Source: an uncultured Prevotellaceae bacterium
GTDB lineage: Bacteria; Bacteroidota; Bacteroidia; Bacteroidales; Bacteroidaceae
Assembly: GCA_900316645.1 (NCBI GenBank)
Contig: ONDP01000020.1
Span: forward strand, 21,195-85,194
DNA: 64,000 bases
Reading direction: 5' to 3'
Both the position numbers and the translations under genes were made by a program. Positions 30,999-38,463 of the stretch are shown here, in pieces. The notes under the pieces are model-generated. The model had not been told where the DNA came from. It was given only the letters and a program-made list of their open reading frames with translations, and did no database searches. Every line of letters begins with the position of its first letter. Position 1 is the stretch's first letter.

Positions 30999-32930
30999 AT
31001 GAGAAGATTTGCGTTTTGCATAGTAGCATTGTTGGTTGTATCGAACTTCATGGGCTGCCAGCAGGAAGGGAAGGTGCAGCCGACAATGGCGACCAAGGAC
31101 AGTGACGAATATTATCAGAAGTTGGTTGATAAGGGTGTGGAGTACTACCGAGCCTATAATGTCGATTCATTTGCCGATTGCAACAAACGCATTCACCAAT
31201 ATCTGATGCGCAACGAGGGACGTAAGGATGAGAAATATCTGCAACTGAAGGCTCACTGGCTGAAGGCTGAGGGCGTGTATTATACGGCTCTTCTGGGCAG
31301 GCCCGATTCCGGTATCGTCTATACGGACAGTGCCATCAGACTGATGGAACGACTGCGGATGGACCCTGAACTGCGCGTCATCACCATGCTGAACAAGGGT
31401 AATTTCTACTCGCAGACAGGTCAGTTCGACCTCAGTGCCGATGCCTACTTGAGAGCGATGGCTGTGGCTGACTCGTTCGAGACGAGTGAGGACAGCCGGA
31501 TTGCCATCAATCTGGGCATCAGTACGGTATATACTTATATGGGTGACTTCACCAGCAGTGGGAAATGGTGGGCCAAGAGCAAGGCGCTGTTGCCCAAGAT
31601 GAAGAAGCCCGACCAGTTTATATATTATAATAATGTGGGCAACGACTATTATCTGCAAGATAAGTATCGCGAAGCACTACCCTATTTCGAGAAAGCGGCA
31701 TCGCTGGTGAAGGATGATCCTGACAAGACGTGGGACTATTATACTGCACGCACCAATATCGCAGAAATACTGATCAACCTAAAAGAGGCAAAGAAAGCGA
31801 GACCTATTCTGCATGAAGTGGATAGCTTCTTCCGTAAAGTGGATTTCGGCATACTGCTCTACTACATCCGCACCTCAGAGATAGAACTGGCTACCTTAGA
31901 GGGCCGCCATTCGGACGCGACACAAATGGTCAGAGACAGCAAAACGCCAGCAGGTATGATTCCCGCTGCTGTGGTGATGCGGCTGAAAGCTGAGGAACAG
32001 GCTTGGCGTAAGGCTGGCAACATGCGGGAGGCTTACGAGGCTCATCGGCAATATCACCAACTGAACGACTCTATACAGTCGCAGAATCTGAAGATGCAGA
32101 TGAATGCGAGAATGATGGAATACGAGCACGACAAGCGACTGCTGGAACAACAACAACGGATAGAACGCAGCGAAATGAACGAACTCCTGGCTTGGGCACT
32201 TTTTGTAGCGGCACTGCTGGCTGCCGTACTGCTTCTGGTACTCTACCAGTGGCACCGCCGCCGTGGACGCATGAAGGAACTCGAACTCCGTCAGCAACTG
32301 ATAGAAACCAGGCTCGGTAATGCCCGCAACCGCTTGTCGCCCCACTTTATCTACAATGCACTGAACCACGAGATGCTGTCGCAGATGGAGGGACGACAGG
32401 TAGATTTCAACGCTCTGACACAACTGCTGCGCAGAGGATTGGCGATGGCCGACACACTGAAAACTTCGCTACAGGACGAACTGGCTTTTGTAGATTATTA
32501 TGCCACCATCGAGGGGCAACAGATAGGCGACGACTTCAGATACAGCAAAGAGATTGACGAGGGTATAGACATCAGTCAGGTGTCGCTGCCTGCGATGACC
32601 ATTCAAATTTTCGTGGAAAATGCTATCAAACATGGGCTCCGCCCGATGAAACCAGAAAACGGAGAAATGCGCCTACTGAGGATTCACGTCAGCAGACAAG
32701 GGCAGGCCACACTGGTGGAGGTGACAGACAATGGGCAGGGACTGAAAAACGAACCAACGAGTCAGGCACAGACGGGCATGAAGGTGGTGCGCCAAACCAT
32801 ACAGATGCTGAACGAGCGAAATCAGGAGAAGATAGACTTTGGGGTGAACAATCTGACGGAGGAAGGAAAGAGAGGTTGCCGCTCGTGGATACTACTGCCC
32901 GACCATTTTGACTATCACATAGGAAAATGA
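30999..32930 (+). CDS. TPR sensor histidine kinase (LytS/His_kinase type), N-terminal lipoprotein
   Basis: 643 residues. The N-terminus is a lipoprotein signal with C20 (NFMGCQQEG). TPR-like helices cover about 40-330 (YYNNVGNDYYLQDKYREALPYFEKA). A coiled coil precedes a membrane helix (LLAWALFVAALLAAVLLLVL, near 395-415). The cytoplasmic part has the phospho-acceptor motif SPHFIYNALNHEML and the ATP-binding IQIFVENAIKHGL and EVTDNGQGL. It senses an unknown periplasmic signal and probably phosphorylates the LytTR regulator encoded next. It has two tandem promoters. Confidence 0.88.
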   Translation: MRRFAFCIVALLVVSNFMGCQQEGKVQPTMATKDSDEYYQKLVDKGVEYYRAYNVDSFADCNKRIHQYLMRNEGRKDEKYLQLKAHWLKAEGVYYTALLGRPDSGIVYTDSAIRLMERLRMDPELRVITMLNKGNFYSQTGQFDLSADAYLRAMAVADSFETSEDSRIAINLGISTVYTYMGDFTSSGKWWAKSKALLPKMKKPDQFIYYNNVGNDYYLQDKYREALPYFEKAASLVKDDPDKTWDYYTARTNIAEILINLKEAKKARPILHEVDSFFRKVDFGILLYYIRTSEIELATLEGRHSDATQMVRDSKTPAGMIPAAVVMRLKAEEQAWRKAGNMREAYEAHRQYHQLNDSIQSQNLKMQMNARMMEYEHDKRLLEQQQRIERSEMNELLAWALFVAALLAAVLLLVLYQWHRRRGRMKELELRQQLIETRLGNARNRLSPHFIYNALNHEMLSQMEGRQVDFNALTQLLRRGLAMADTLKTSLQDELAFVDYYATIEGQQIGDDFRYSKEIDEGIDISQVSLPAMTIQIFVENAIKHGLRPMKPENGEMRLLRIHVSRQGQATLVEVTDNGQGLKNEPTSQAQTGMKVVRQTIQMLNERNQEKIDFGVNNLTEEGKRGCRSWILLPDHFDYHIGK

Positions 32931-33058
32931 CCAATTTTTGCGATAAGAGGCTAAAAGTATACACTAAAAGCACTTTTCAGTGCCATAAAAGGAATAACAG
33001 ACCTCTGAACTGCCAACATCTTTTACAAAATAAATGGAGGTTTTTCGCTTTTTATTCG

Positions 33059-33066
33059 TAATTTTG
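33059..33066 (+). promoter_or_regulatory. -7 box of the LytTR regulator
   Basis: TAATTTTG, 18 bp before the ATG at 33085. A small GCACT/AGTGC hairpin lies upstream at about 32979-32992. The regulator can thus be expressed apart from the kinase. Confidence 0.55.
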
Positions 33067-33084
33067 CACAAAACAACGTAATTC

Positions 33085-33843
33085 ATGTACAAGCAGAAGT
33101 TGGTCAGCGCATATATCATTGACGATAGTCAGGATGCCATAGAAGTTTTAGCACACATGCTGGAGAAAAATTTCTCCGTAGAGGTGGTGGGCAAGGCTAC
33201 CGATGCGGAAACTGCTGTCAATGAAGTGATTGACAAAGAGCCCGATATTATCTTCGTAGATGTGGAACTGCCTTCGATGTCAGGTCTCGACTTCTGTACG
33301 CTGATCAGGAGCGAGGTGAAGCCTGAAACGAAAGTCGTCTTCTACACAGGTCATGAGAAATACCTGTTAGACGCTATACGCAGAGAGGCTTTCGACTATC
33401 TGATGAAGCCGGCTACGGAACAGGAGCTGAGCCAGATTATGACGCGTTACTATGAAAACAAGCTGGCTGGTATTCCGCAAGCAACTCCTCGTGTCAACCA
33501 GCATCTGCCCATCATTCTGGTGGTGAATGCAAAAAGCGAACATCTCGCCAAGCAAATGCAGGACATCGCCTTCTTCCGATATAATAAGGACAGAAAATTG
33601 TGGGAAGTTATCTGCACCGACAAGAACTGCTATATACTGCGACATCGCACTACATCAGACGTGATCCTCAACTATTCGCCAGACTTTGTACAAATACACA
33701 AAAGCTATATAGTGAATATCAACCACATCAAAAAGATACAGGACAGCACCTGTATTTTAGCAGAACCCCTCGAGGAAATAAAAGAATTGAAAATCAGCAA
33801 GAACTATCGCTCATCCCTAATGGATGCCTTTTATTCAATGTGA
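33085..33843 (+). CDS. LytTR family response regulator
   Basis: 252 residues. Receiver domain: acidic pair D13-D14, phospho-acceptor D59 in IIFVDVELPSMSG, Thr in FYTGH, K108 in YLMKPA. C-terminal LytTR DNA-binding domain with FFRYNKDRKLWEVIC and FVQIHKSYIVNINHIKKIQ. It acts as a transcription factor and partner of the kinase at 30999. Targets are unknown; repeated motifs at the kinase and metK promoters are candidates only. Its 3' end overlaps the convergent rhodanese gene by 13 bp. Confidence 0.92.
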   Translation: MYKQKLVSAYIIDDSQDAIEVLAHMLEKNFSVEVVGKATDAETAVNEVIDKEPDIIFVDVELPSMSGLDFCTLIRSEVKPETKVVFYTGHEKYLLDAIRREAFDYLMKPATEQELSQIMTRYYENKLAGIPQATPRVNQHLPIILVVNAKSEHLAKQMQDIAFFRYNKDRKLWEVICTDKNCYILRHRTTSDVILNYSPDFVQIHKSYIVNINHIKKIQDSTCILAEPLEEIKELKISKNYRSSLMDAFYSM

Positions 33844-34205
33844 GCATTATTCCATGCTATGATGCCGCCTTTAAGGTTGTAGGTCTTGAACCCTTCGGAC
33901 GAGAGTTTTTCGCAGGCATTGGCCGACCTGCGACCACTGCGACAATAGACGGCAATGGTCTTGCCCTTAGGGAGCGTTGCCTTGGCTTTATCCGTGAAGT
34001 CGCTTTGCTTCACATCGATATTGACGGCGCGGGCAATATGCCCCTCGGCAAACTCGTCGGCTGTACGCACGTCGAGCACTACGACTGAGGTATCGGCTAT
34101 GATCTCAGCAAACTGCTTCACATCAACGTCTTCGTAGTTCTTCTGACCACAGGCTGACGTCAGGCCCAGCATTGCCAACAGGCAAGTCAATAAATGCTTC
34201 ATCAT
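33831..34205 (-). CDS. Rhodanese-like lipoprotein
   Basis: 124 residues. Lipoprotein signal with lipobox LTSAC, then one rhodanese domain: VVLDVRTADEFAEGHIARAVNID and active-site loop CRSGRRS. The Cys is present, so it can carry a persulfide. It lies in the periplasm or outer membrane, and probably handles sulfur or thiols; the substrate is unknown. Minus-strand -7 box TATATTTG at 34231-34238. It ends inside the last 13 bp of the convergent response regulator gene. Confidence 0.9.
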   Translation of the reverse strand: MMKHLLTCLLAMLGLTSACGQKNYEDVDVKQFAEIIADTSVVVLDVRTADEFAEGHIARAVNIDVKQSDFTDKAKATLPKGKTIAVYCRSGRRSANACEKLSSEGFKTYNLKGGIIAWNNAHIE

Positions 34206-34230
34206 TGTTGGAGTTTAAGTCTTTACGCTG

Positions 34231-34309
34231 CAAATATACGAATTAATAGTTTTATTTTGTGCTCTTTCGCAAAAAAGTTTTGCATCTTTAAGATTATTGT
34301 GTATCTTTG
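34231..34309. promoter_or_regulatory. Divergent promoters of the rhodanese (-) and rbfA (+)
   Basis: Minus strand TATATTTG at 34231-34238 for the rhodanese. Plus strand TATCTTTG at 34302-34309 for rbfA, with a leader of about 16 nt. Confidence 0.65.
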
Positions 34310-34331
34310 CAGGAAAATAATTTGAAAGAAT

Positions 34332-34673
34332 ATGCAAGAGACAAGACAGAATAAAATTTCACGACTGCTGCAGAAGGAACTGAGCATTATCTTCCAGGAA
34401 CAGACAAGGAGTACGCATGGGGTGATGGTGAGCGTGACACAGGTGCGCATCAGCCCCGACTTGAGCATTTGTACCGCCCACCTGAGTATCTTCCCTTCGG
34501 AAAGAGGCGAGGAGATTCTGGCTAACATCAATGCCAATGTGAAGAGTATTCGTTACAACTTGGGTTCACGCGTGAGAAACCAACTCAGAATTATTCCGGA
34601 ACTGCGCTTCTTCATCGATGATTCACTCGACTACATCGAACACATTGATGAACTGTTGAGAAGTGAAAAGTGA
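34332..34673 (+). CDS. rbfA: Ribosome-binding factor A
   Basis: 113 residues, a 30S maturation factor. Recognised by QNKISRLLQKELSIIFQEQ, the beta strand VTQVRISPDLSICTAHLSIF, and LRIIPELRFFIDDSLDYIEHIDELL at the end. The C-terminal tail LRSEK and the TGA stop are encoded by the first units of a TGAAAAG heptad array, so the tail is repeat-derived. The array continues to the start codon of the permease gene. Confidence 0.93.
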   Translation: MQETRQNKISRLLQKELSIIFQEQTRSTHGVMVSVTQVRISPDLSICTAHLSIFPSERGEEILANINANVKSIRYNLGSRVRNQLRIIPELRFFIDDSLDYIEHIDELLRSEK

Positions 34674-34707
34674 AAAGAGAGAAGTGAAAAGTGAGAAGTG
34701 AAAAGTG
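34657..34707 (+). repeat. TGAAAAG heptad array at the rbfA/permease junction
   Basis: Seven units from 34657: TGAGAAG, TGAAAAG, TGAAAAG, AGAGAAG, TGAAAAG, TGAGAAG, TGAAAAG. It holds the rbfA stop (34671-34673) and the permease GTG start (34705-34707). It is the longest TGAAAAG array in the window. Confidence 0.95.
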
Positions 34708-35943
34708 AGCTTTCCGTTTTACATCGCTCGACGTTACCTCTTTTCTAAAAAGAGTACTAACGCTATCAATGTGATTAGCGGCATCTCGGTGGTGGGTGTC
34801 GCTATAGCTACTATGGCTTTGGTGGTAACATTGAGCGTGTTCAATGGATTCCACGATATGGTGGCTTCGCTCTTCACTCAACTCGACCCGCAAATTAAAG
34901 TGACGCCCGTCAAAGGAAAGACGGTGGCTGCCGACAACCCTGTGCTGACAAAGATTCGCCAGTTGCCACAGGTTGACGTGGTGACTGAGGTGATGGAAGA
35001 CCAGGCGCTGGCCGTATATGGCGACCGTCAGGCGATGATTAAGCTGAAGGGCGTGGAAGACAACTACGATAAGCTGACGCACATCCGTGAGGTGTTGGAA
35101 GGCGACGGCGACTTCGAACTGCATGCTGCCGATATGAACTATGGCATTTTGGGAATGGGTGTGGCTTACCAACTGGGCACTGGCTATTCCTACGACCATC
35201 CGCTGAAGATATACGCTCCACGGCGAGAGGGACAACTGAATATGGCAAACCTGCAAGAGGGTTTCGTTGAGGACGAGCTCTATTCGCCTGGGGTTCTGTT
35301 CAGCATCAAACAGGGGAAATACGACAAGCACTACGTCATCACGTCGATTGCCTTCACACGACAGTTGTTCGACCAGCAGGGTATGCTCTCGTCACTGGAG
35401 ATGCGACTGAAGCCCGGCAGCGATTTCGACAAGGTGAAGGCTGAGATGCAGGAAATAGCCGGTGAGGAATTTGAGGTGAAGGACCGCTTCGAACAGCAGG
35501 ACAGCACCTTCCGCATCATGAAGATTGAGAAACTGATGGCTTATATCTTCCTCACCTTTATCCTGATGATTGCCTGTTTTAACATCATCGGCAGTCTGTC
35601 GATGCTGATCATTGACAAGAAGAACGATGTGGTGACACTGCATAATCTGGGGGCGAGCGACAAGCAAATCATCCGTATCTTCCTGTTCGAAGGGCGCATG
35701 ATTTCCGTGATAGGAGCCGTCATAGGCATAGCCATCGGACTGTTGCTCTGCTGGTTGCAACAGGAATATGGAATTGTAAGACTGGGGAAATCGGAAGGGG
35801 CGTTTATCGTGGACGCTTACCCCGTCAGTGTGCATCCATGGGATATCGTGATTATCTTCCTCACGGTGATTACCACAGGATTCCTTTGTGTGTGGTATCC
35901 CGTTCGCTATTTCGCAAAAAGACTTCTGGCTTTCGGCAGTTAG
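34705..35943 (+). CDS. FtsX-like ABC permease, LolC/LolE type
   Basis: 412 residues. The N-terminal FYIARRYLFSK motif and first membrane helix (VISGISVVGVAIATMALVVTLSVFNGF) are characteristic. A large periplasmic domain (about 50-270) is followed by three helices near 275-405, including AYIFLTFILMIACFNIIGSLSMLI and the coupling motif LHNLGASDKQIIRIFLFEG. The family extracts lipoproteins from the inner membrane in complex with LolD; no LolD gene is nearby. The start is GTG at 34705 within the heptad array; no other start is plausible. Confidence 0.85.
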   Translation: MSFPFYIARRYLFSKKSTNAINVISGISVVGVAIATMALVVTLSVFNGFHDMVASLFTQLDPQIKVTPVKGKTVAADNPVLTKIRQLPQVDVVTEVMEDQALAVYGDRQAMIKLKGVEDNYDKLTHIREVLEGDGDFELHAADMNYGILGMGVAYQLGTGYSYDHPLKIYAPRREGQLNMANLQEGFVEDELYSPGVLFSIKQGKYDKHYVITSIAFTRQLFDQQGMLSSLEMRLKPGSDFDKVKAEMQEIAGEEFEVKDRFEQQDSTFRIMKIEKLMAYIFLTFILMIACFNIIGSLSMLIIDKKNDVVTLHNLGASDKQIIRIFLFEGRMISVIGAVIGIAIGLLLCWLQQEYGIVRLGKSEGAFIVDAYPVSVHPWDIVIIFLTVITTGFLCVWYPVRYFAKRLLAFGS

Positions 35944-35950
35944 CAATTGG

Positions 35951-36787
35951 CTAACCGCCCAGCGAGATATTCTCCACTTCTACAGGCTCGTGGAGGAATA
36001 TCTGTGCCTGTTCCTTGAACTTCTCGGGATTCTCTGTAGTCAGGTAATGCACCACACCACCCTTCGTACAACGCTGCTCAATGTCCGTATGGCGCTGGAA
36101 ATACTTGAGCAACGACTCGGCTACATATTCGCCCTGCGACACAATGCGAATGCCACGGGGTATATACTTATGAATCTTAGGCAACAGAAGGGGATAGTGG
36201 GTGCAGCCTAAGATAATGGTATCGATGTCGGGATCTAAACGCAGGAGCTGGTCGATGCGCTTCTTGACAAAATAATCGGCACCGGGCGAGTCGGACTCAT
36301 TATATTCCACCAAGGGAACCCAGAAAGGACATGCCACACCACTCACCTGAATGTCGGGGAAGAATTTGTGTATCTCGAGGTTGTAACTCTCGCTCTTGAT
36401 GGTACCTTCGGTAGCAAAGATGCCCACATGGCGGGAATGGGTGAGCGAACCGATCACCTCCGCCGTAGGACGAATGATGCCCAAGACGCGACGCTGAGGG
36501 TCGAGATGGGGCAAATCGTTCTGCTGAATGGAGCGCAATGCCTTGGCAGAAGCTGTGTTACAACCCAAGATAACGAGATGGCAGCCCATCTCGAACAAAC
36601 GGACTACTGCCTGACGAGTAAACTCATAGACCACATCGAACGAACGGCCTCCATAGGGGGCACGGGCATTGTCGCCCAAGTAGAGATAATCGTACTGGGG
36701 CAACAGCTGGCGGATGCCGTGTAAGATGGTCAGACCGCCATAGCCACTGTCGAAAATACCTATTGGTCCGGGGTTACTCGGAAGCAT
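35951..36787 (-). CDS. murI: Glutamate racemase
   Basis: 278 residues. Makes D-glutamate for peptidoglycan. It has GIFDSGYGGLTI, GDNARAPYGGRS, catalytic Cys in GCNTASAKA and second Cys in LGCTHYPLL. The start MLPSNPGPIGIFDSG is 6 bp downstream of the ompH stop, so it is the last gene of the bamA-ompH operon, as is common in Bacteroidales. Confidence 0.95.
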   Translation of the reverse strand: MLPSNPGPIGIFDSGYGGLTILHGIRQLLPQYDYLYLGDNARAPYGGRSFDVVYEFTRQAVVRLFEMGCHLVILGCNTASAKALRSIQQNDLPHLDPQRRVLGIIRPTAEVIGSLTHSRHVGIFATEGTIKSESYNLEIHKFFPDIQVSGVACPFWVPLVEYNESDSPGADYFVKKRIDQLLRLDPDIDTIILGCTHYPLLLPKIHKYIPRGIRIVSQGEYVAESLLKYFQRHTDIEQRCTKGGVVHYLTTENPEKFKEQAQIFLHEPVEVENISLGG

Positions 36788-36793
36788 GATAAA

Positions 36794-37306
36794 TCACCTT
36801 AAACTTTGAATAACTGCCTGTGTGACATCCTCGCCCATAGTGATATTCATCCAGGGAACGGCATTCACATCGGTATTGAGGATAAAGGCCAATCCACGTG
36901 AACTGCCCACTCTTGCCAAAGCATCAGCAAGACGCGCCTTCAACGGCTGCATGGCTTTCTCACGGGCCTCGGCTAAGAGGCGCTGCCCTTCTTTCTTGAA
37001 GGCAATGTTCTTGTCGAGCAGCTCCTGAAGCTCGGTCTGACGCTTCTGCAGGATGGTCTGAGGGAAATCACGCTGTCCGTCCAGGAACTCTTCGTACTTC
37101 TTATTAAACTCGTCCTCCACGCGCTTCTGCTCGGCTGCATACTGCGCTTCCAATTCCTTCATCTGACTCTCAACAATAGCATAGTCGGACATTGACTGGA
37201 GAGCAGCAGTATAGCTCAGAAAGCCAAACTTCAGCACCGGTTCAGAAGTCTGAGCCGATGCTGAAAGTGAGACTACGGTTAATAATAGCAATAAAAACCG
37301 TTTCAT
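36794..37306 (-). CDS. OmpH/Skp family periplasmic chaperone (copy 1)
   Basis: 170 residues with a signal peptide (MKRFLLLLLTVVSLSASAQ). A long basic and acidic coiled coil follows (EAQYAAEQKRVEDEFNKKYEEF, QKRQTELQELLDKNIAFKKEG), typical of Skp tentacles. It probably escorts unfolded outer-membrane proteins to the Bam complex. Third of three adjacent paralogs downstream of bamA. Confidence 0.88.
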   Translation of the reverse strand: MKRFLLLLLTVVSLSASAQTSEPVLKFGFLSYTAALQSMSDYAIVESQMKELEAQYAAEQKRVEDEFNKKYEEFLDGQRDFPQTILQKRQTELQELLDKNIAFKKEGQRLLAEAREKAMQPLKARLADALARVGSSRGLAFILNTDVNAVPWMNITMGEDVTQAVIQSLR

Positions 37307-37327
37307 ATCGTCAGTTTAACTGTTAAA

Positions 37328-37828
37328 CTACAAACCAAGCTTCTTCTTTACCTCAGCAGTTACATCGGTAGAGAGCGTTGAACTGATGTAGGGCACGCCA
37401 CCTGCGATATCCATGATATAAACATAGCCACCGGCCTGACCTACCTGCTTGATAGCGTCGATAACCTTGGTCTGGATAACCTGCATCTTCTCAGACTGCT
37501 CCTTGGCAAGAGCCTGCTGATTGTCCTGATAGGTCTGCTGAATCTTCTGATACATATCCTGCAGCTCCTTCTCGCGACGCTCCTTGATGTTAGCGGGCAG
37601 AGTAGCCTGCTCCTTCTCATAAGCCTCAGCCTTCTTCGTCAGTTCGTCCTGCATGCTCTTCAGGTCGGTCTCGTAGGTCTTGGTCAGTGCCTCGATATCA
37701 GCACGAGCCTTTGTAAATTCGGGCATAGCCTGAATAATCTCCTGGGCATTAACATGACCAAACTTCTGTGCGTTGGCGGTAGTGAAACCGCAGATTGCGC
37801 AAATGGCGCAAAGAATCAATTTTTTCAT
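37328..37828 (-). CDS. OmpH/Skp family periplasmic chaperone (copy 2)
   Basis: 166 residues from MKKLILCAICAICGFTTANA, a clear signal peptide. Coiled-coil arms include AYEKEQATLPANIKERREKE and YQKIQQTYQDNQQALAKEQS. The open frame extends upstream to a TTG at 37861, but that would put repeat sequence before the signal peptide, so the ATG at 37828 is chosen. A six-unit heptad repeat separates it from copy 3. Confidence 0.9.
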   Translation of the reverse strand: MKKLILCAICAICGFTTANAQKFGHVNAQEIIQAMPEFTKARADIEALTKTYETDLKSMQDELTKKAEAYEKEQATLPANIKERREKELQDMYQKIQQTYQDNQQALAKEQSEKMQVIQTKVIDAIKQVGQAGGYVYIMDIAGGVPYISSTLSTDVTAEVKKKLGL

Positions 37829-37850
37829 TTTCTTCTTGTCGTTTAAATTA

Positions 37851-37892
37851 TCAATTTTCAATTATCAATTATCAATTGTCAATTATCAATTC
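37851..37892 (-). repeat. Heptanucleotide tandem repeat between two ompH genes
   Basis: Plus strand: TCAATTT, TCAATTA, TCAATTA, TCAATTG, TCAATTA, TCAATTC, six units from 37851. In gene orientation (NAATTGA) one unit provides the TGA stop of ompH copy 3 (37886-37888). Confidence 0.95.
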
Positions 37893-38398
37893 GAATACCC
37901 CAGTCTTGACAGCACCTCGCTGGAGATATCCACCTTGGGCGAGCCGAAGATGATGCCGCTGTCGCTGGCACGGTCGAGCACCAACTGATAGCCACGCAAA
38001 TCGGCGATCTCGCTGACAGCATTGTAAATCTCCTCCTGGATGGGCGACATCAGGGCTGTACGCTTCTTGAAGAGTTCGCCCTCAGGACCGAAGTATTTCT
38101 TCTTCAGTTCGGATGCCTCACGCTCCTTCTCCATAATAGCATCCTGACGGGCTTTCTTCTGCTCCTGTGAGAGAAAGACTACTTCCTTCTGATAGTCCTT
38201 ATACATGGTCTGAGCCTCCGTCTGGAGTGCCTCGACCTCTGCCTGCCATTTCTTGGACACCTGCGACAACTGTTCATTAGCACGTTCGTAGGCTGGAATG
38301 TTACGCAGGATATAATCCATATCCAACAAGGCAAACTTCTGTGCGTGCAACGACAGTGTTGCTGCACACATTACCATCATCATTATTACTTTCTTCAT
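37886..38398 (-). CDS. OmpH/Skp family periplasmic chaperone (copy 3)
   Basis: 170 residues from MKKVIMMMVMCAATLSLHAQ. The coiled coil includes QAEVEALQTEAQTMYKDYQK and a basic stretch near KEREASELKKKYFG; the LDMDYILRNIPAYERAN start is typical. ATG at 38398 is preferred to a GTG three codons upstream. It is the first paralog after bamA (65-bp gap). Confidence 0.9.
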   Translation of the reverse strand: MKKVIMMMVMCAATLSLHAQKFALLDMDYILRNIPAYERANEQLSQVSKKWQAEVEALQTEAQTMYKDYQKEVVFLSQEQKKARQDAIMEKEREASELKKKYFGPEGELFKKRTALMSPIQEEIYNAVSEIADLRGYQLVLDRASDSGIIFGSPKVDISSEVLSRLGYSN

Positions 38399-38463
38399 CT
38401 TTGTCACTGTTTAAGTTAATACATCTCTTGGACGCGAAAACTCCGAAAAGGTTTAAAGTTTCC

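Noticed and set aside
37829-37861. Longer start for ompH copy 2 (reading MKIDNLNDKKK before the signal peptide)
   Set aside because: It would begin at TTG in the heptad repeat and bury the signal peptide; ATG at 37828 is better.
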